Shown here one piece after another: positions 27,156 to 36,707 of a DNA stretch of 64,000 nt. A program made the position numbers and the translations under genes. The notes under the pieces were generated by a model that was not told the DNA's origin, did no database searches, and saw only the letters and a program-made list of their open reading frames with translations. Location: positions 17,659 through 81,658 of the IMG/VR virus record IMGVR_UViG_3300021131_000003. One strand, 5' to 3'. The stretch comes from a virus. Every line of letters begins with the position of its first letter. Within the stretch, counting starts at the first letter, position 1.

Positions 27156-28738
27156 TAGTACGATGGTATTCCGTATTTAGACGCTAGGTACGCTTCAACT
27201 TGTTGATACTCAGTGGAAGACAATGTTCTGTTAAACCATATCATTTCCGCTACGTCAGCGTATGAAGCTTCAGCTCCACCAGAGAAGTTATTAATGCAAG
27301 GTGTACTGCCTGATGTAAAAGTTCCGCTATTTGCAGTGTGGCTAATACCATTAGAGCGGTATAGGTTATTTTGGTCTGTTGAGTAAATCCAAGGCCCTCC
27401 ACCAGCAGTTGCTGTATACGTAAATTGGGAGGTCGGACCTACCAGCCAGTTTTGGTGAAACGCCACGCCTACCACACCGCCCCAAAAACCAGATAGCCAG
27501 TTATATGTACTATCAGTAAAGATACGGGCTTGAACGCTGCTGTCATATCGAGCTACGTGGAAGAATGTGTAAGCGGCTGAAGAGCTGCTTACTGCTATAC
27601 CCATAGTGCTAAGAGTTGGTAATTGAATTTTAGTTGAGGTTGGTATGTAAACATAATTAAAAGTTCTAGATGCCCCGTAAAGAGAGTTAGACCCAGTAAA
27701 CACGTTTTGTATACTCATACTACCTACGTTAGTTATGTTGCTTCCTAAAATGTGTCTAGCATTTCCAGACAAGTCATTCCATTGTGTTCCATTAAATGAA
27801 TCTGCAGTAAACCAAGCTGCAAGTCCAGAGGTAACTGGAAGAGAAGTTTGAGTGGTTATAGAAGCAGCAAGGTTAGTTGAGTTTCCTCCAGAATCCGTAG
27901 CTGTAAGCGTAAAGTTATAAGTTTGAGAGCTGCCACTCGGGTTTCCGCTAATAACTCCTGTAGCAGCGTTAAATGAAAGTCCCGTAGGTAGAGAACCACC
28001 TGTTAATGAATAAGTAACAGCGGAACCTCCATCGGCATCAGTTGCTGATACAGAATACAAATACGTACTAATACCAGGATAAGCATTTGGAAGCGGGCTT
28101 GTTGTTACCCATACTGGGTTGACACCTGCGCTAATTGTGGGACTTGCAAGAATATGAGAGTTGGTGCCTATTGGGGCGTTTACCCCTGGATTGGTAGCTG
28201 TTAATGTGTAAGGGGAATACGCAACTGGAAAAGTATCTGGTCGTGTAACAATAGCTGAGTTAGGCGAACCTACAACAACAGATTTAGCTGAACGTGATAC
28301 TAAGTCCGAACCAGTAAAAGTAACAGACATTCCATTATTAAAGTTTAAACCAGTTAAAGTTAAAGAATTATTAATGTTTGCAAGGGTTGTTGGGGTAGCT
28401 CCTGTTAGCACAGGGGCCGCTCCTGTTTCAGTAGTTTCTGCGGCTGTAGTAAATGTAGTCTTATAAGAAAAACTAAGAAGGTCACCAACGGTTCCTCCAA
28501 GAACCACTAGCTTATTAAAACCGCCTGTAGCAGTAAATGATTTAGTCCCTGTATAGCCAACAAGGGTACCAAGAGAGTTATAACCGTAAATATCAATACT
28601 TGTATCGTTAGCTGCAGATGTAATACTGTAAGAGCCTGACGGATATTCTTTATCAAATGTAACTGTAGAATAAGTAGAAACAATGTTTACGTTAAAGTCA
28701 TTAGCATTAGAAGATGAAGTAAATTTAGAAACAGCCAT
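27155..28738 (-). CDS. Surface protein with IPT/TIG, Ig-like and LamG-type domains, 527 aa
   Basis: Domains in order: an N-terminal beta region; an IPT/TIG-like stretch around residue 110 (TPTTLANINNSLTLTGLNFN); a cadherin/He_PIG-like Ig domain around 210-290 (TYSLTGGSLPTGLSFNAATG, VISGNP); and a concanavalin-A-like lectin domain from ~300 (GLAAWFTADSFNGTQWNDLS) to EMIWFNRTLSSTEYQQVEAY. The last is the LamG-like fold that binds glycans. A receptor-contact or adhesion role is likely. Confidence 0.75.
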   Translation of the reverse strand: MAVSKFTSSSNANDFNVNIVSTYSTVTFDKEYPSGSYSITSAANDTSIDIYGYNSLGTLVGYTGTKSFTATGGFNKLVVLGGTVGDLLSFSYKTTFTTAAETTETGAAPVLTGATPTTLANINNSLTLTGLNFNNGMSVTFTGSDLVSRSAKSVVVGSPNSAIVTRPDTFPVAYSPYTLTATNPGVNAPIGTNSHILASPTISAGVNPVWVTTSPLPNAYPGISTYLYSVSATDADGGSAVTYSLTGGSLPTGLSFNAATGVISGNPSGSSQTYNFTLTATDSGGNSTNLAASITTQTSLPVTSGLAAWFTADSFNGTQWNDLSGNARHILGSNITNVGSMSIQNVFTGSNSLYGASRTFNYVYIPTSTKIQLPTLSTMGIAVSSSSAAYTFFHVARYDSSVQARIFTDSTYNWLSGFWGGVVGVAFHQNWLVGPTSQFTYTATAGGGPWIYSTDQNNLYRSNGISHTANSGTFTSGSTPCINNFSGGAEASYADVAEMIWFNRTLSSTEYQQVEAYLASKYGIPSY

Positions 28739-29067
28739 TATGCAAGCTCCGTACCGTACAAGTTATAAGCAACACCTTGAGTTGTGTTATAAACGTAGAT
28801 GGTTGCTCCCGCTTCTAGCGTAATACCAACAGTGATAAAGTTAGTATCATTTCCAGCTACCTTAGAGTCGTAGGCAATGTAAGAAGCGCTTCCTAAAGTA
28901 CCTCCGCTTGGTACTGTAGCAATACGGAATGTAAGTTGTGAGCCTGTTGTGTTACAGACAGCAATGGTGGAAATAACCGCAGACTTACCAGCCCCAACTG
29001 TGTAAAGAGCGGTGCTTGTTGCTGCCGATGGATAGGCTTGGGCCAGAATCTTCATTGTAGCTGCCAC
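28738..29067 (-). CDS. Small structural protein, 109 aa
   Basis: Beta-rich sequence: TALYTVGAGKSAVISTIAVC then VGITLEAGATIYVYNTTQGV. This resembles short structural proteins found with fibres in marine and freshwater phages. Function unknown; coupled with the LamG-type gene by a one-base overlap. Confidence 0.6.
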   Translation of the reverse strand: MAATMKILAQAYPSAATSTALYTVGAGKSAVISTIAVCNTTGSQLTFRIATVPSGGTLGSASYIAYDSKVAGNDTNFITVGITLEAGATIYVYNTTQGVAYNLYGTELA

Positions 29068-29068
29068 G

Positions 29069-29419
29069 TTATGCCCCCATCGTTAAGAAGTTATAGGCAA
29101 GAACAGTTGCTGGGTCTAAAGTTGCAGAGCTACCAGAACCGCTTCCCGCACCAATTTCTAACCAGTAATTATTATAGTAAACAAAAGTCTGTCCTGTATT
29201 GGAATCAAACCACAAAGAACCAGAGATAACAGTTGGACCTGTAGGTGGTGTTGCTGAGACAGTTACGCCTCCGCCAGAACCTACGGCATTCCACAGAGTT
29301 CCGTTATAAACCTTAACTTGATTAAGTACCGTATTAAAGTAAAGGTCACCAGCGGCGGCAGAAACAGGGTCACTTGCCGCGCTAACTAGGTTAAGGCTGG
29401 CTAATACGCGAACTGACAT
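29069..29419 (-). CDS. Short fibre-type protein with YFN/VKVYNG anchors, 116 aa
   Basis: Contains DLYFNTVLNQVKVYNGTLWN and SGSLWFDSNTGQTFVYYNNY, two copies of the strand-turn motif that recurs in phage fibre N-termini (also in the 523-aa fibre next to it). Likely attached to the same appendage. Confidence 0.62.
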   Translation of the reverse strand: MSVRVLASLNLVSAASDPVSAAAGDLYFNTVLNQVKVYNGTLWNAVGSGGGVTVSATPPTGPTVISGSLWFDSNTGQTFVYYNNYWLEIGAGSGSGSSATLDPATVLAYNFLTMGA

Positions 29420-29422
29420 TTA

Positions 29423-30994
29423 CTATCCTATTACTACGACGTTATATGCGTTTACTCCTGGTGCTGTAGCAAAGGATACCGTAACAGTATTAACAGTTGA
29501 ATTCACCACGTCGGTGAATACCTGAGCATATGTCGAAGCGTCAAAGATAGTAACTTGTACAAATCTTGTATTGAGATTGTGGGTAACTGTATAGGAAGTA
29601 GTAGAGCCATCACCGATTGTGGTTGTGTATTTGCGGGCTACTACGTCAGTATTGATAGCTACCTGGTTAGTGGTAGCCGCTCCCGCGGCTCCCTGACCAG
29701 AGATAGTGATACCAAGACCTGGAGTTACCGCCAAACCTGTAGAGGTTGTATTAAGACCTGAAGTACCTGGTAGGAGGATTAATGAACCAGATGAGCTGGT
29801 TGTAAGACCGCCAGTGCTGGTTGGGTTGAGGGCAAGACCATTTACGTCTGTCTTCAAACCTGAGGTAGTTGGAAGAAGTACTGCCGCACCTGTTGTGCCT
29901 GTTTGCAAACCACCTGTTGAAAGTGGGTTAAAGGTAAAGTTGTTACCTGAAAGAGTTACGCCGTTAGACGCTGTATAGGTACCAGCACCAGAGAACTGGC
30001 TGAAGACGATAGCGTCTGTGCCAATCTTAATACCGTTAAGTGGTGTTGTAGAGGTACCTGTTGCGGTTTGTACCCAACCACTTGACTGGTTAAGGGTTCC
30101 AGAAGATACGAATACAAAGTCACCAGCAACAACTTCACCAGCAACAACTCCGTTATCAGAGTCAACAGCACGTGTAAGGACTGCGCTTACTCCAGTTGTA
30201 CCCGCAGTTGTTACTACATAGATACCGTTTTGAAGAGCAGTTGTTTGATTCTTTACAAGGATGCGGTCGTTAGCTGCAACAACTTGGCCGTCAATAGAAA
30301 GCGCACCTGTAGCTGTAATAGTAAGCGTTGCGCCTACACCAAGACCGCCGTCTTGGCCAGCAGTTCCGTTTGCGTATGTAGCAACAAGGTTTGCAGTAGT
30401 TGCAAGACGAACGCTACCGTGAACGTTAAGGCCTTGAGCAGTGGTGTCTACATAGTTCTTGTTAGCAGCGTCTGTTCCAGATACTGGAGTTGCAACGTTA
30501 GTGACTTTATAGCCACCCATTGAGTAGTCGCCAGTTGCGGCAGCTAAAGCGTTAAGGTGAATGCTTCCATGGTCTGCGTCTGTGTGACGGTGAACGTGGT
30601 CAGCGCGAGAAACTTTAAGTGATGTACCTTGTGCGTTAGCTGAGCCAAGCGCAGCCATATCCGCAGTAAGGCCGTAAGGCATAACTGGAATCCAGTTAGA
30701 GGAGTTTGTAGTTCCATTAGATACGTAGACAACGCTATTGGTGAGGTCCAAGTACATTGAACCTGTAGACATAGGCGTAGACGCTGGTGCGCCTGAACCT
30801 GTAGCAACTCCACCTACTGGAGCCCAGCCAGTACCTTCATAGACTTTAAGCTGATTAACTGTGTTGTCATAAACAATCTGACCAGTGACTGGAGCGCCGA
30901 TGGCGTTAATCTGGGTGCTGGAGAGATTTTGGATTCGGGCATTCTGAAGCTCAAGCTGATTAAGGTTAATCGGCGTTAAGAAACTACGTGACAT
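29423..30994 (-). CDS. Long tail fibre protein, 523 aa
   Basis: N-terminus MSRSFLTPINLNQLELQNAR followed by GQIVYDNTVNQLKVYEGTGW, then a DHVHRHTDADHGSIHLNALA metal-site-like region. A conserved block follows (VATPVSGTDAANKNYVDTTA), the hallmark of T4-like fibre and virion shaft proteins. Repeats of TTGAAVLLPTTSGLKTDVNG-like turns (about 15-18 residues) follow, and the C-terminus has YTVTHNLNTRFVQVTIFDAS, a common fibre tip beta domain. Confidence 0.8.
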   Translation of the reverse strand: MSRSFLTPINLNQLELQNARIQNLSSTQINAIGAPVTGQIVYDNTVNQLKVYEGTGWAPVGGVATGSGAPASTPMSTGSMYLDLTNSVVYVSNGTTNSSNWIPVMPYGLTADMAALGSANAQGTSLKVSRADHVHRHTDADHGSIHLNALAAATGDYSMGGYKVTNVATPVSGTDAANKNYVDTTAQGLNVHGSVRLATTANLVATYANGTAGQDGGLGVGATLTITATGALSIDGQVVAANDRILVKNQTTALQNGIYVVTTAGTTGVSAVLTRAVDSDNGVVAGEVVAGDFVFVSSGTLNQSSGWVQTATGTSTTPLNGIKIGTDAIVFSQFSGAGTYTASNGVTLSGNNFTFNPLSTGGLQTGTTGAAVLLPTTSGLKTDVNGLALNPTSTGGLTTSSSGSLILLPGTSGLNTTSTGLAVTPGLGITISGQGAAGAATTNQVAINTDVVARKYTTTIGDGSTTSYTVTHNLNTRFVQVTIFDASTYAQVFTDVVNSTVNTVTVSFATAPGVNAYNVVVIG

Positions 30995-31005
30995 TCACTC
31001 TCTCC

Positions 31006-31308
31006 TTATGAAAGGTAGGCGTTACCGCTAAAGGCTGATTGAAAGTGGACCGTAAGTTGTTTAGGACTTGTGTATGTGATTTCGCCTTCAACTATGGTAC
31101 CAGTGGAATCTTGAACCGTCACGTTAGGGTAAAAACCTAAATTATGTGTGATGGCCCAATCTGTTGCGACTACCCCCTGAACATGGTGGTAGGCAATCGA
31201 TGGTGCATTGATAGCTCCAGCCGTAATGTTAGTTACGGTTACTGCTGCTGGGGCCGTTTGTGGAACTGTAATGACAACGGGTTGTGTCTGTGGGTATATG
31301 TTAGTCAA
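31006..31308 (-). CDS. Fibre-related protein with THNLGFYP tip domain, 100 aa
   Basis: The last ~55 residues (ATDWAITHNLGFYPNVTVQD, ...LTVHFQSAFSGNAYL) are the same beta domain as the end of the 523-aa fibre (THNLNTRFVQVTIFD). A Pro/Thr-rich N-terminus acts as linker. A TTG start is used, with AGGTGA just upstream; it overlaps the adaptor gene by 8 nt. Confidence 0.65.
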   Translation of the reverse strand: MTNIYPQTQPVVITVPQTAPAAVTVTNITAGAINAPSIAYHHVQGVVATDWAITHNLGFYPNVTVQDSTGTIVEGEITYTSPKQLTVHFQSAFSGNAYLS

Positions 31309-32359
31309 GGGTCACCTGCTGCTGCACGAATACTTGTCCTTTAATGTAGGTCTGTTCGAAGTCTGTATTAGAAGAGTTGGTTGCCTGCAAATCCCAGAAT
31401 GCGCGTACTGGTAGGTACTGGGTAGCTGAAGACGTTAATGACAAAGTAATAACGCCGTCTGCTGGGTTAGTCTTTGCGATATCAAAGGTGGCATAAAGAG
31501 AAGGCGCATTTGGATAGGTTCTAATCTGAGCCTTAAAGGTTAGGTTAGTAACATCAAATGGGAAGATAAATTGCTGAGACCAAGAATCTCCTTGGTAAAT
31601 CTGGATGTCATATACGCCCGCATACTCTGGAAGAGGAGTGCGGCCAAGCATATCGTTTTGAAGGTATACCCGCTCTGGTTGACGGCTATCGTCAATTTCT
31701 TGAGGCATGTAGATTGGGACAAGCTTATTGGTTGTGCGTGAGACGCGACGTAGGGTGCCAATCTCAAGGCGCCATAGTCCAATGTTAAGCGCTGAGCAAA
31801 GCTGCTTATATTGTTCCCATCGCTGAGCAATAATTCCAGTTAGCTGCTCGTAGCGTTGTGCGCGTGGGATGGTTACCCCATCTGGAGCAGTAATATTAAT
31901 GTCAAAGGCTGCATCTGTAGCAAGCGCCCATAGAGCCTCAATAGCAGCCAAGATAGCAATTGGATACTCTTCAACAGGCTGAATGCTGTTAAGGGTAACT
32001 GTGCTGCCAAAGCTATCTGTGCGGTTATAGGTATGCTGAGTTACCGCTGTATTGATAAAGGTAGTTAGGTCTGCGTCTAAGAAGTAGCGGACTGTGGACC
32101 CCTGAACCACGATTGCCGCGCCGTTAGCTGGGGCAGATACAAAGGTTAGAAGTCCAGTGTTGCCCTCTAAAGAGTATTGGTTTGGATAGACCTGGGCGGT
32201 GCCGTTTACGGTCACATAGAGGTTAGTAAGCTCAACAGGCTTAACGTTTAGATAGAAGGTCTTAGTTGACCCATCGCCTGTTCCAGTAAAAGTAAAAGCT
32301 TTAGAGGTGTCGCCTAGCTCTGTACGAACTCTTGTTAAAAGGTCTGCAAGTAGGGCCAC
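31301..32359 (-). CDS. Head-tail adaptor-like protein with beta C-terminal domain, 352 aa
   Basis: N-terminal helix LLADLLTRVRTELGDTSKAF, then a GDGSTKTFYLNVKPVELTNLYV beta hairpin and a helical core (PIAILAAIEALWALATDAAF; QRYEQLTGIIAQRWEQYKQL) like gp6/gp14 adaptors. The C-terminal ~80 residues (DIQIYQGDSWSQQFIFPFDV) form a beta domain of the BppU/structural type. GTG at 32359 is preferred over TTG at 32362 because AGGAG then sits 6 bases upstream. Confidence 0.6.
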   Translation of the reverse strand: MALLADLLTRVRTELGDTSKAFTFTGTGDGSTKTFYLNVKPVELTNLYVTVNGTAQVYPNQYSLEGNTGLLTFVSAPANGAAIVVQGSTVRYFLDADLTTFINTAVTQHTYNRTDSFGSTVTLNSIQPVEEYPIAILAAIEALWALATDAAFDINITAPDGVTIPRAQRYEQLTGIIAQRWEQYKQLCSALNIGLWRLEIGTLRRVSRTTNKLVPIYMPQEIDDSRQPERVYLQNDMLGRTPLPEYAGVYDIQIYQGDSWSQQFIFPFDVTNLTFKAQIRTYPNAPSLYATFDIAKTNPADGVITLSLTSSATQYLPVRAFWDLQATNSSNTDFEQTYIKGQVFVQQQVTLD

Positions 32360-32426
32360 CAACCACTCCTAACTCTTAACCTAAATGGTTTCAGTTTTTA
32401 ATTAAAAAATCTGTATAAACGAATAA

Positions 32427-32444
32427 GCGGGCCCGAAAGCCCGC
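32427..32444 (-). terminator. Hairpin after the 122-aa head-associated gene
   Basis: Stem GCGGGC/GCCCGC with 6-nt loop, in a 103-nt spacer between the adaptor gene and the gene ending at 32463. On the minus strand it is followed by TTATTCGTTTA, so the U-tract is imperfect. Confidence 0.55.
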
Positions 32445-32462
32445 CCACTCTCGCTAATTATT

Positions 32463-32831
32463 TTATAGCGTATTAGCTAAGTAACCCTTTTCCTTAAGGT
32501 GCTGAGCTACCTGCTTAGTTACTGTATAGCGCTGACCAGCTTTGAAGTTGTAGTTATTACCAGCTCCGAGAGTCATATTTTCAATGGTCTCAATAACTCT
32601 AATCTCTACAGCATCGTTATCTGGGTTTCCTACTGTGATAACTTCATCGACAATTACTGTCTGACGGTCTGGGACTCGTGCATCAATAACTTCTTCTGAA
32701 AGCTTAGCGGCTGCGGTAACGGATGCCATTGACATCTCATTTGCTCGTTCAGCCTGAACCTCTGCATTAGCTGCAAGAGCCTCTTCACGTGCGCGACCAG
32801 TTACATCTGTGGGCTTCTTTGTAGATGCCAT
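32463..32831 (-). CDS. Head-associated small protein, 122 aa
   Basis: Helical N-terminus (ARAEEALAANAEV-type heptads), then a beta region VDEVITVGNPDNDAVEIRVI and a C-terminal ...YNFKAGQRYTVTKQVAQHLK. The last motif is seen in small proteins next to capsid genes of actinophages. It has its own flanking hairpins. Function unknown. Confidence 0.62.
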   Translation of the reverse strand: MASTKKPTDVTGRAREEALAANAEVQAERANEMSMASVTAAAKLSEEVIDARVPDRQTVIVDEVITVGNPDNDAVEIRVIETIENMTLGAGNNYNFKAGQRYTVTKQVAQHLKEKGYLANTL

Positions 32832-32865
32832 TTGGATTCTCCTTGTTAATGTCTCAGTTAGATAA

Positions 32866-32887
32866 GGCGGGCCCTCACGAGCCCGCC
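32866..32887 (-). terminator. Hairpin after the major capsid gene
   Basis: Stem GGCGGGC/GCCCGCC (7 bp) with 8-nt loop, 22 nt past the capsid stop on the minus strand. It lacks a clean U-tract (CTTATC follows). It could attenuate or stabilise the abundant capsid transcript. Confidence 0.6.
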
Positions 32888-32908
32888 CTTTAAGCTATTT
32901 AGTTGTAA

Positions 32909-33979
32909 TTAGTTGGTTTCTGCAATGATTACAGACTGGTCAGTGATAAGACCAAGACCGAAGATTGAGTACCAAGCAAGTGCATGCTCACGACCGAAGT
33001 CGAGGATTCCGCCATCGCGGAGTTCGACTGGGAGTGAGATAGCGTGACCGAATGCGTTGTCTCCAATGAAGATAGCGCTATAGCGGTCTGAACCACCGTT
33101 ACCTGTGTAGGTAGCTGGAGTTGTGTATCCTCCACCAGCTGTGACAGTTGGGTTAGCAACTGCAGTATCAGCTGTGTAAGAAGTACCAGCTCCACCAGCA
33201 ACCTTGAGGACCTGTGTGGTCTCAATGAAGACTGTGTCGTACAAGCGACCAATTTCACCGAGCATGAAGTTACCAGGTGCTGCGTACTTGGTTACTTCGA
33301 TGAATTCTGGATTGTCACGAAGCTTACGGCTTTGGTGTGGGTGCACAAAGCAAACGTAAGTCTCGCCCAACCGAGGGATGTTCTTGGTTGCGAGTGTCTC
33401 GACAGCGTCCTTGACAGTGTGAGGTGTCAAGTAGAAAGTACCAGTCATTGACGCACGGGATGTACCCTTTGTGCCATCTGCGTACCAGTTGTTAACTGCT
33501 GAGAGGTTTGAGCGGTCTTCACCATAGATGGTTGAAGTAGCTGCGTAGAGGGTATCGCGTGAAAGCTGGTCTAGGTAGATAGCCATGTTGCGACCCAATA
33601 AACGTGAGGCTGAAGCCATTACGTCATCGAATGAAGCATTGAGCAAGAGCTCAGATACTGCAAGAGCATAACCATGCTCAGTTACAGTGATTGAGAATTG
33701 CTGTGCTGTAAGTGCGTTAGTCTGCATGCGAACACCTTCAACAAGCGCTGAAGCGAAGCCGAGGTTGTTGTAACGCATGAAGTTGATTTGAAGACCAGGA
33801 GCAACACCGAGTTCAGTCTTCTTGACTGCGAACTGCTCAAAGCGAAGGATTGGCATGGCCTGGAAAAGAATTTCCTTGGACCAGATTGTCTGAATCGCCT
33901 GAGTTAGCTGGGTGTTGGTACCTGAGTATGCTGTAGGTGCTGCGGCAAGATTGCCTGTACCTGTAATACTTGATGCCAT
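32909..33979 (-). CDS. Major capsid protein (N4-gp56-type HK97 fold)
   Basis: 356 residues. The N-terminal region (QAIQTIWSKEILFQAMPILR, FEQFAVKKTELGVAPGLQIN) and the central AQQFSITVTEHGYALAVSEL, LLNASFDDVMA, AIYLDQLSRDTLYAA are the signature of the N4-gp56 capsid family. The C-terminal domain contains AIFIGDNAFGHAISLPVELR and ending LGLITDQSVIIAETN. Downstream of the scaffold gene, as expected. Codon use is more GC-rich than the fibre genes, fitting high expression. Confidence 0.95.
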   Translation of the reverse strand: MASSITGTGNLAAAPTAYSGTNTQLTQAIQTIWSKEILFQAMPILRFEQFAVKKTELGVAPGLQINFMRYNNLGFASALVEGVRMQTNALTAQQFSITVTEHGYALAVSELLLNASFDDVMASASRLLGRNMAIYLDQLSRDTLYAATSTIYGEDRSNLSAVNNWYADGTKGTSRASMTGTFYLTPHTVKDAVETLATKNIPRLGETYVCFVHPHQSRKLRDNPEFIEVTKYAAPGNFMLGEIGRLYDTVFIETTQVLKVAGGAGTSYTADTAVANPTVTAGGGYTTPATYTGNGGSDRYSAIFIGDNAFGHAISLPVELRDGGILDFGREHALAWYSIFGLGLITDQSVIIAETN

Positions 33980-34021
33980 TTAGCTATGACTCCTTGTTAG
34001 ATTTTTATGGGTTGGGGGGTA

Positions 34022-34795
34022 TTAACCGAACAGCCCGCGAGACTTACCACGAGCAGATTCGCTCATGATGCGGTCTCTGTATTTCGCGTATTCGTTCATC
34101 GGCATGGCTGCAATCTCTTGAGCCGTTAACGTACGTTGCTCCATATTGGTTTCCAGTGGTCCAGCGGGAGGAGTAGTAATACTCGTTCCCTTCATTTCTT
34201 TTCTGGCTGTCTGCATAGCAGACTGCGCAGATTCAAGAATACTTGCTGAGCGTTCCTTTAACTGTTCCACGCTTGCTGTAATCTCTTCACGGCTATTGCC
34301 TTGAATGAAATCAACAAGTTGTGGAATGATATTGTCGCGCTCGGTTTCAATCACTTGCTGGCGATAAGCTTGCAAGTCTGCAAAGGTCTTTTCGCGCTCC
34401 AGAAGAGCGAAGGCTCGTTCGCGTTCTGAACGCTCACGCTCCAACTGCTCCTGCAACTCTTTTGTCTTTAGTTCTGCATAAGACTTCGCATCGAGCTCAG
34501 ACTCTTGTGCTTCCTTAAGACGTGCCGCCTCAGCTTCCGCTTCAGCCGACTTACGAGATGCTTCTTCTTCTTTTTCTTTCCGTAGAGAGTTTAGCTCTTC
34601 CTTCAAAGATTCAATCTGTGGGTAGAGCTTGTCCTTCTCTTGCGAACGGACTTTAGCTAAATCCTCATCTGTGTAGAACTTAGTTGAGTTCGTAGTAGTA
34701 ACAGTAGGCGCGTCAACGCCCGACACATTTACGACTGGAGCCGTTCCAGCTTCTGCTTCAAAAGCAGTAGCCATGTTTTCTGCAGTATCTGACAT
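34022..34795 (-). CDS. Capsid scaffolding protein
   Basis: 257 residues, mostly a long coiled coil (EDLAKVRSQEKDKLYPQIES; EKEEEASRKSAEAEAEAARL; QLERERSERERAFALLEREK), typical of internal scaffolds. A short Arg-containing C-terminus (MNEYAKYRDRIMSESARGKS) probably docks to capsid. Immediately upstream of the capsid gene. No protease is visible in this region. Confidence 0.85.
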   Translation of the reverse strand: MSDTAENMATAFEAEAGTAPVVNVSGVDAPTVTTTNSTKFYTDEDLAKVRSQEKDKLYPQIESLKEELNSLRKEKEEEASRKSAEAEAEAARLKEAQESELDAKSYAELKTKELQEQLERERSERERAFALLEREKTFADLQAYRQQVIETERDNIIPQLVDFIQGNSREEITASVEQLKERSASILESAQSAMQTARKEMKGTSITTPPAGPLETNMEQRTLTAQEIAAMPMNEYAKYRDRIMSESARGKSRGLFG

Positions 34796-34902
34796 GCTTA
34801 TATCCTTTGTATTCTAGGGGTCGTTTTCCGAAGTGAGAGCTCATATGACCTAACGTTGTTTAATTTTCTCGGTACCTACAAAAAAATACAGGCTAAACAC
34901 CT
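34796..34902 (-). promoter_or_regulatory. Spacer between portal and scaffold with a repeated 14-mer
   Basis: The 14-mer AAATACAGGCTAAA (34884-34897; TTTAGCCTGTATTT on the minus strand) occurs again at 37548-37561, also just after a minus-strand stop and before the next gene. It may be a late-promoter or processing element feeding scaffold and capsid. No canonical -35/-10 pair is evident. Confidence 0.4.
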
Positions 34903-36639
34903 TTATTTTTCGTAGTCTTGCGGAACCCTTCTCTGTGGGAGCTGTGTTCCGTAAGCTTGAGTTACCAAAGAGTTACGTAGCGCTTGGTCCGCTGTCTGTG
35001 CCTCAAGAACTGCTGGGTCAAGAATCTGTGGCATCTGTGATTCAGGAACGCCCATGTTCTCTACGCCCTTAGAGCCTGCAGGTGTTCCAGCCTGTTGAAT
35101 AGGTTGAGCTGGGTTACCGCCAGCTGGAGATTGCATTCCAGTTAGGCTCATAATGTCGTTTTCAATCTGGGTCTGTACGAGCTTAAGTGCGCCATCAGAT
35201 ACGGCGTCATCAATAAGCTCTTGACGAATCTCTGTGAGCTTCTCAGCTGGGAACTCTTCGCCGAGTGAGCGCAATGCGCCTTCCTTAGACTCAAGGCCAA
35301 GAGAGAGCTTGCTCTGGATTTCGTTAAGAGCAATAAGCTTGTCGAGAGGAAGTGGCTGTGGGAAGTGCACATAAGAACGGTAGGTAAGTGGGTCGTTAGG
35401 GTCTAGCTGAGGAACTTGTCCTGGCTTTAGTGGAACCTGGCTAGCGTTAGGGTCCCAAATAAAGGTCTCTGGCTCTTTAATAGCAAGCGATAGAAGGATA
35501 AGTTCATTAACGCGCTCTAGACCGTGGGCGTATTGAATAATCTTTTGATGGTAGCGATTCATCAAAGGCTGGAACTGAATGCTGAGCGCAACACCTGAAG
35601 TGTTAGAGATAGGCTGTGCCTGACCAAGAGCGGTCTCTGGCACACCAATCATTTCGTGCATAGCCTTCTTGAGCATCATCAAGAAGTCCATAGCGCCCTT
35701 TAGACCTTGCGCGCCACCTTCTAGGTTTTCTACCTTTGCGTCTTTTGGTAGTCCGCCCCAGACTTTATTAGCACCCTTCTCGAGCTGAGAAGCCTTTGCA
35801 CCGATGATGACTGTGACTGGGGCCGCATGATAGTTGACAATGTCTGCAATGTCAGTCGCGGTTTCGTTATAAGCCCTATTGATATTAATAATAGGCTCGC
35901 AGTCGCTGAGACCCCAAGGACTACCAGAAATACGAACGTTAGGAATATGAATAACGGGAATCGTGCCAAGCGGGTTAGGGCGCGAGTCAATGAGTTCATC
36001 ATTTATGTATTCCTCGATGATGTCTTCTGTGAGGATTTCCGTGTAGGTAAACACCTGTCGAGTACCTTCCAAAGAAGTACCCCAGAAACGATACTTAAGC
36101 TTGAAACGGATAAGGCGTTCGCGGTCGTGTGGATGGAACTCGGGGAAACAAAAAGAAGAGTTAAGAGGCAGAATTCGTACACGACCAGGATGAGGACGAC
36201 CTGAAGGGTCCACATAAGCTTCTTCATAAGCCACTTTAATAAAGACATCGCCCGACACCGTTCCTTGCTGACCGATTTCCCATAGGACTGTAGCTTTGTT
36301 GTTATCTACTTCCCATACACGCTCAAGTAGGTCTGGGACGATTGCTTCGGTCTGCTTAGGGCTGCGGAAGGTCACACCTTTACCAAAGGTAAAGTTAATA
36401 ATGAAATCAGAGAATGCTTTGTAATAGTTAAGCATAATCTGGGCTTCGCCAGTTTGACGGCGATAAGAATAGTGATGGCCTAGATACATAGCCCAGTTAA
36501 GGCTATAGCGATTTAATCGAGGGCCGTGTACTTCAAACTCTTCATCCGCTAGCTCTACTAAGCCTAGTGGGGAGATGGAGATAGTTAAGTCAGAGGAGGC
36601 TGCACGATAACTCGGAGGAGAGAAATCAATCGAGCTCAC
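34903..36639 (-). CDS. Portal protein
   Basis: 578 residues. Portal features: MLNYYKAFSDFIINFTFGKG (stem-side helix), a clip/wing region RFKLKYRFWGTSLEGTRQVF, IPVIHIPNVRISGSPWGLSD, and MIGVPETALGQAQPISNTSG in the stem-crown transition. The C-terminus is Pro/Gln-rich. The GTG at 36639 has GAGGT 5 bases upstream and is preferred to the TTG three bases earlier. It forms the dodecameric DNA gate. Confidence 0.92.
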   Translation of the reverse strand: MSSIDFSPPSYRAASSDLTISISPLGLVELADEEFEVHGPRLNRYSLNWAMYLGHHYSYRRQTGEAQIMLNYYKAFSDFIINFTFGKGVTFRSPKQTEAIVPDLLERVWEVDNNKATVLWEIGQQGTVSGDVFIKVAYEEAYVDPSGRPHPGRVRILPLNSSFCFPEFHPHDRERLIRFKLKYRFWGTSLEGTRQVFTYTEILTEDIIEEYINDELIDSRPNPLGTIPVIHIPNVRISGSPWGLSDCEPIININRAYNETATDIADIVNYHAAPVTVIIGAKASQLEKGANKVWGGLPKDAKVENLEGGAQGLKGAMDFLMMLKKAMHEMIGVPETALGQAQPISNTSGVALSIQFQPLMNRYHQKIIQYAHGLERVNELILLSLAIKEPETFIWDPNASQVPLKPGQVPQLDPNDPLTYRSYVHFPQPLPLDKLIALNEIQSKLSLGLESKEGALRSLGEEFPAEKLTEIRQELIDDAVSDGALKLVQTQIENDIMSLTGMQSPAGGNPAQPIQQAGTPAGSKGVENMGVPESQMPQILDPAVLEAQTADQALRNSLVTQAYGTQLPQRRVPQDYEK

Positions 36640-36679
36640 CAATCACCTCTTTCACTTGAACTGCCTTAGGGTACCACTA

Positions 36680-36690
36680 ATTGTCGATAA
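36680..36690. promoter_or_regulatory. Partial TTGTCGACAA-type site
   Basis: ATTGTCGATAA followed by AACTATTTA resembles the sites at 39254 and 59871 (about 16 of 21 positions). It lies in the 68-nt spacer between portal and the next upstream gene. Operator function is only a suggestion. Confidence 0.3.
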
Positions 36691-36707
36691 AACTATTTAC
36701 CGACACG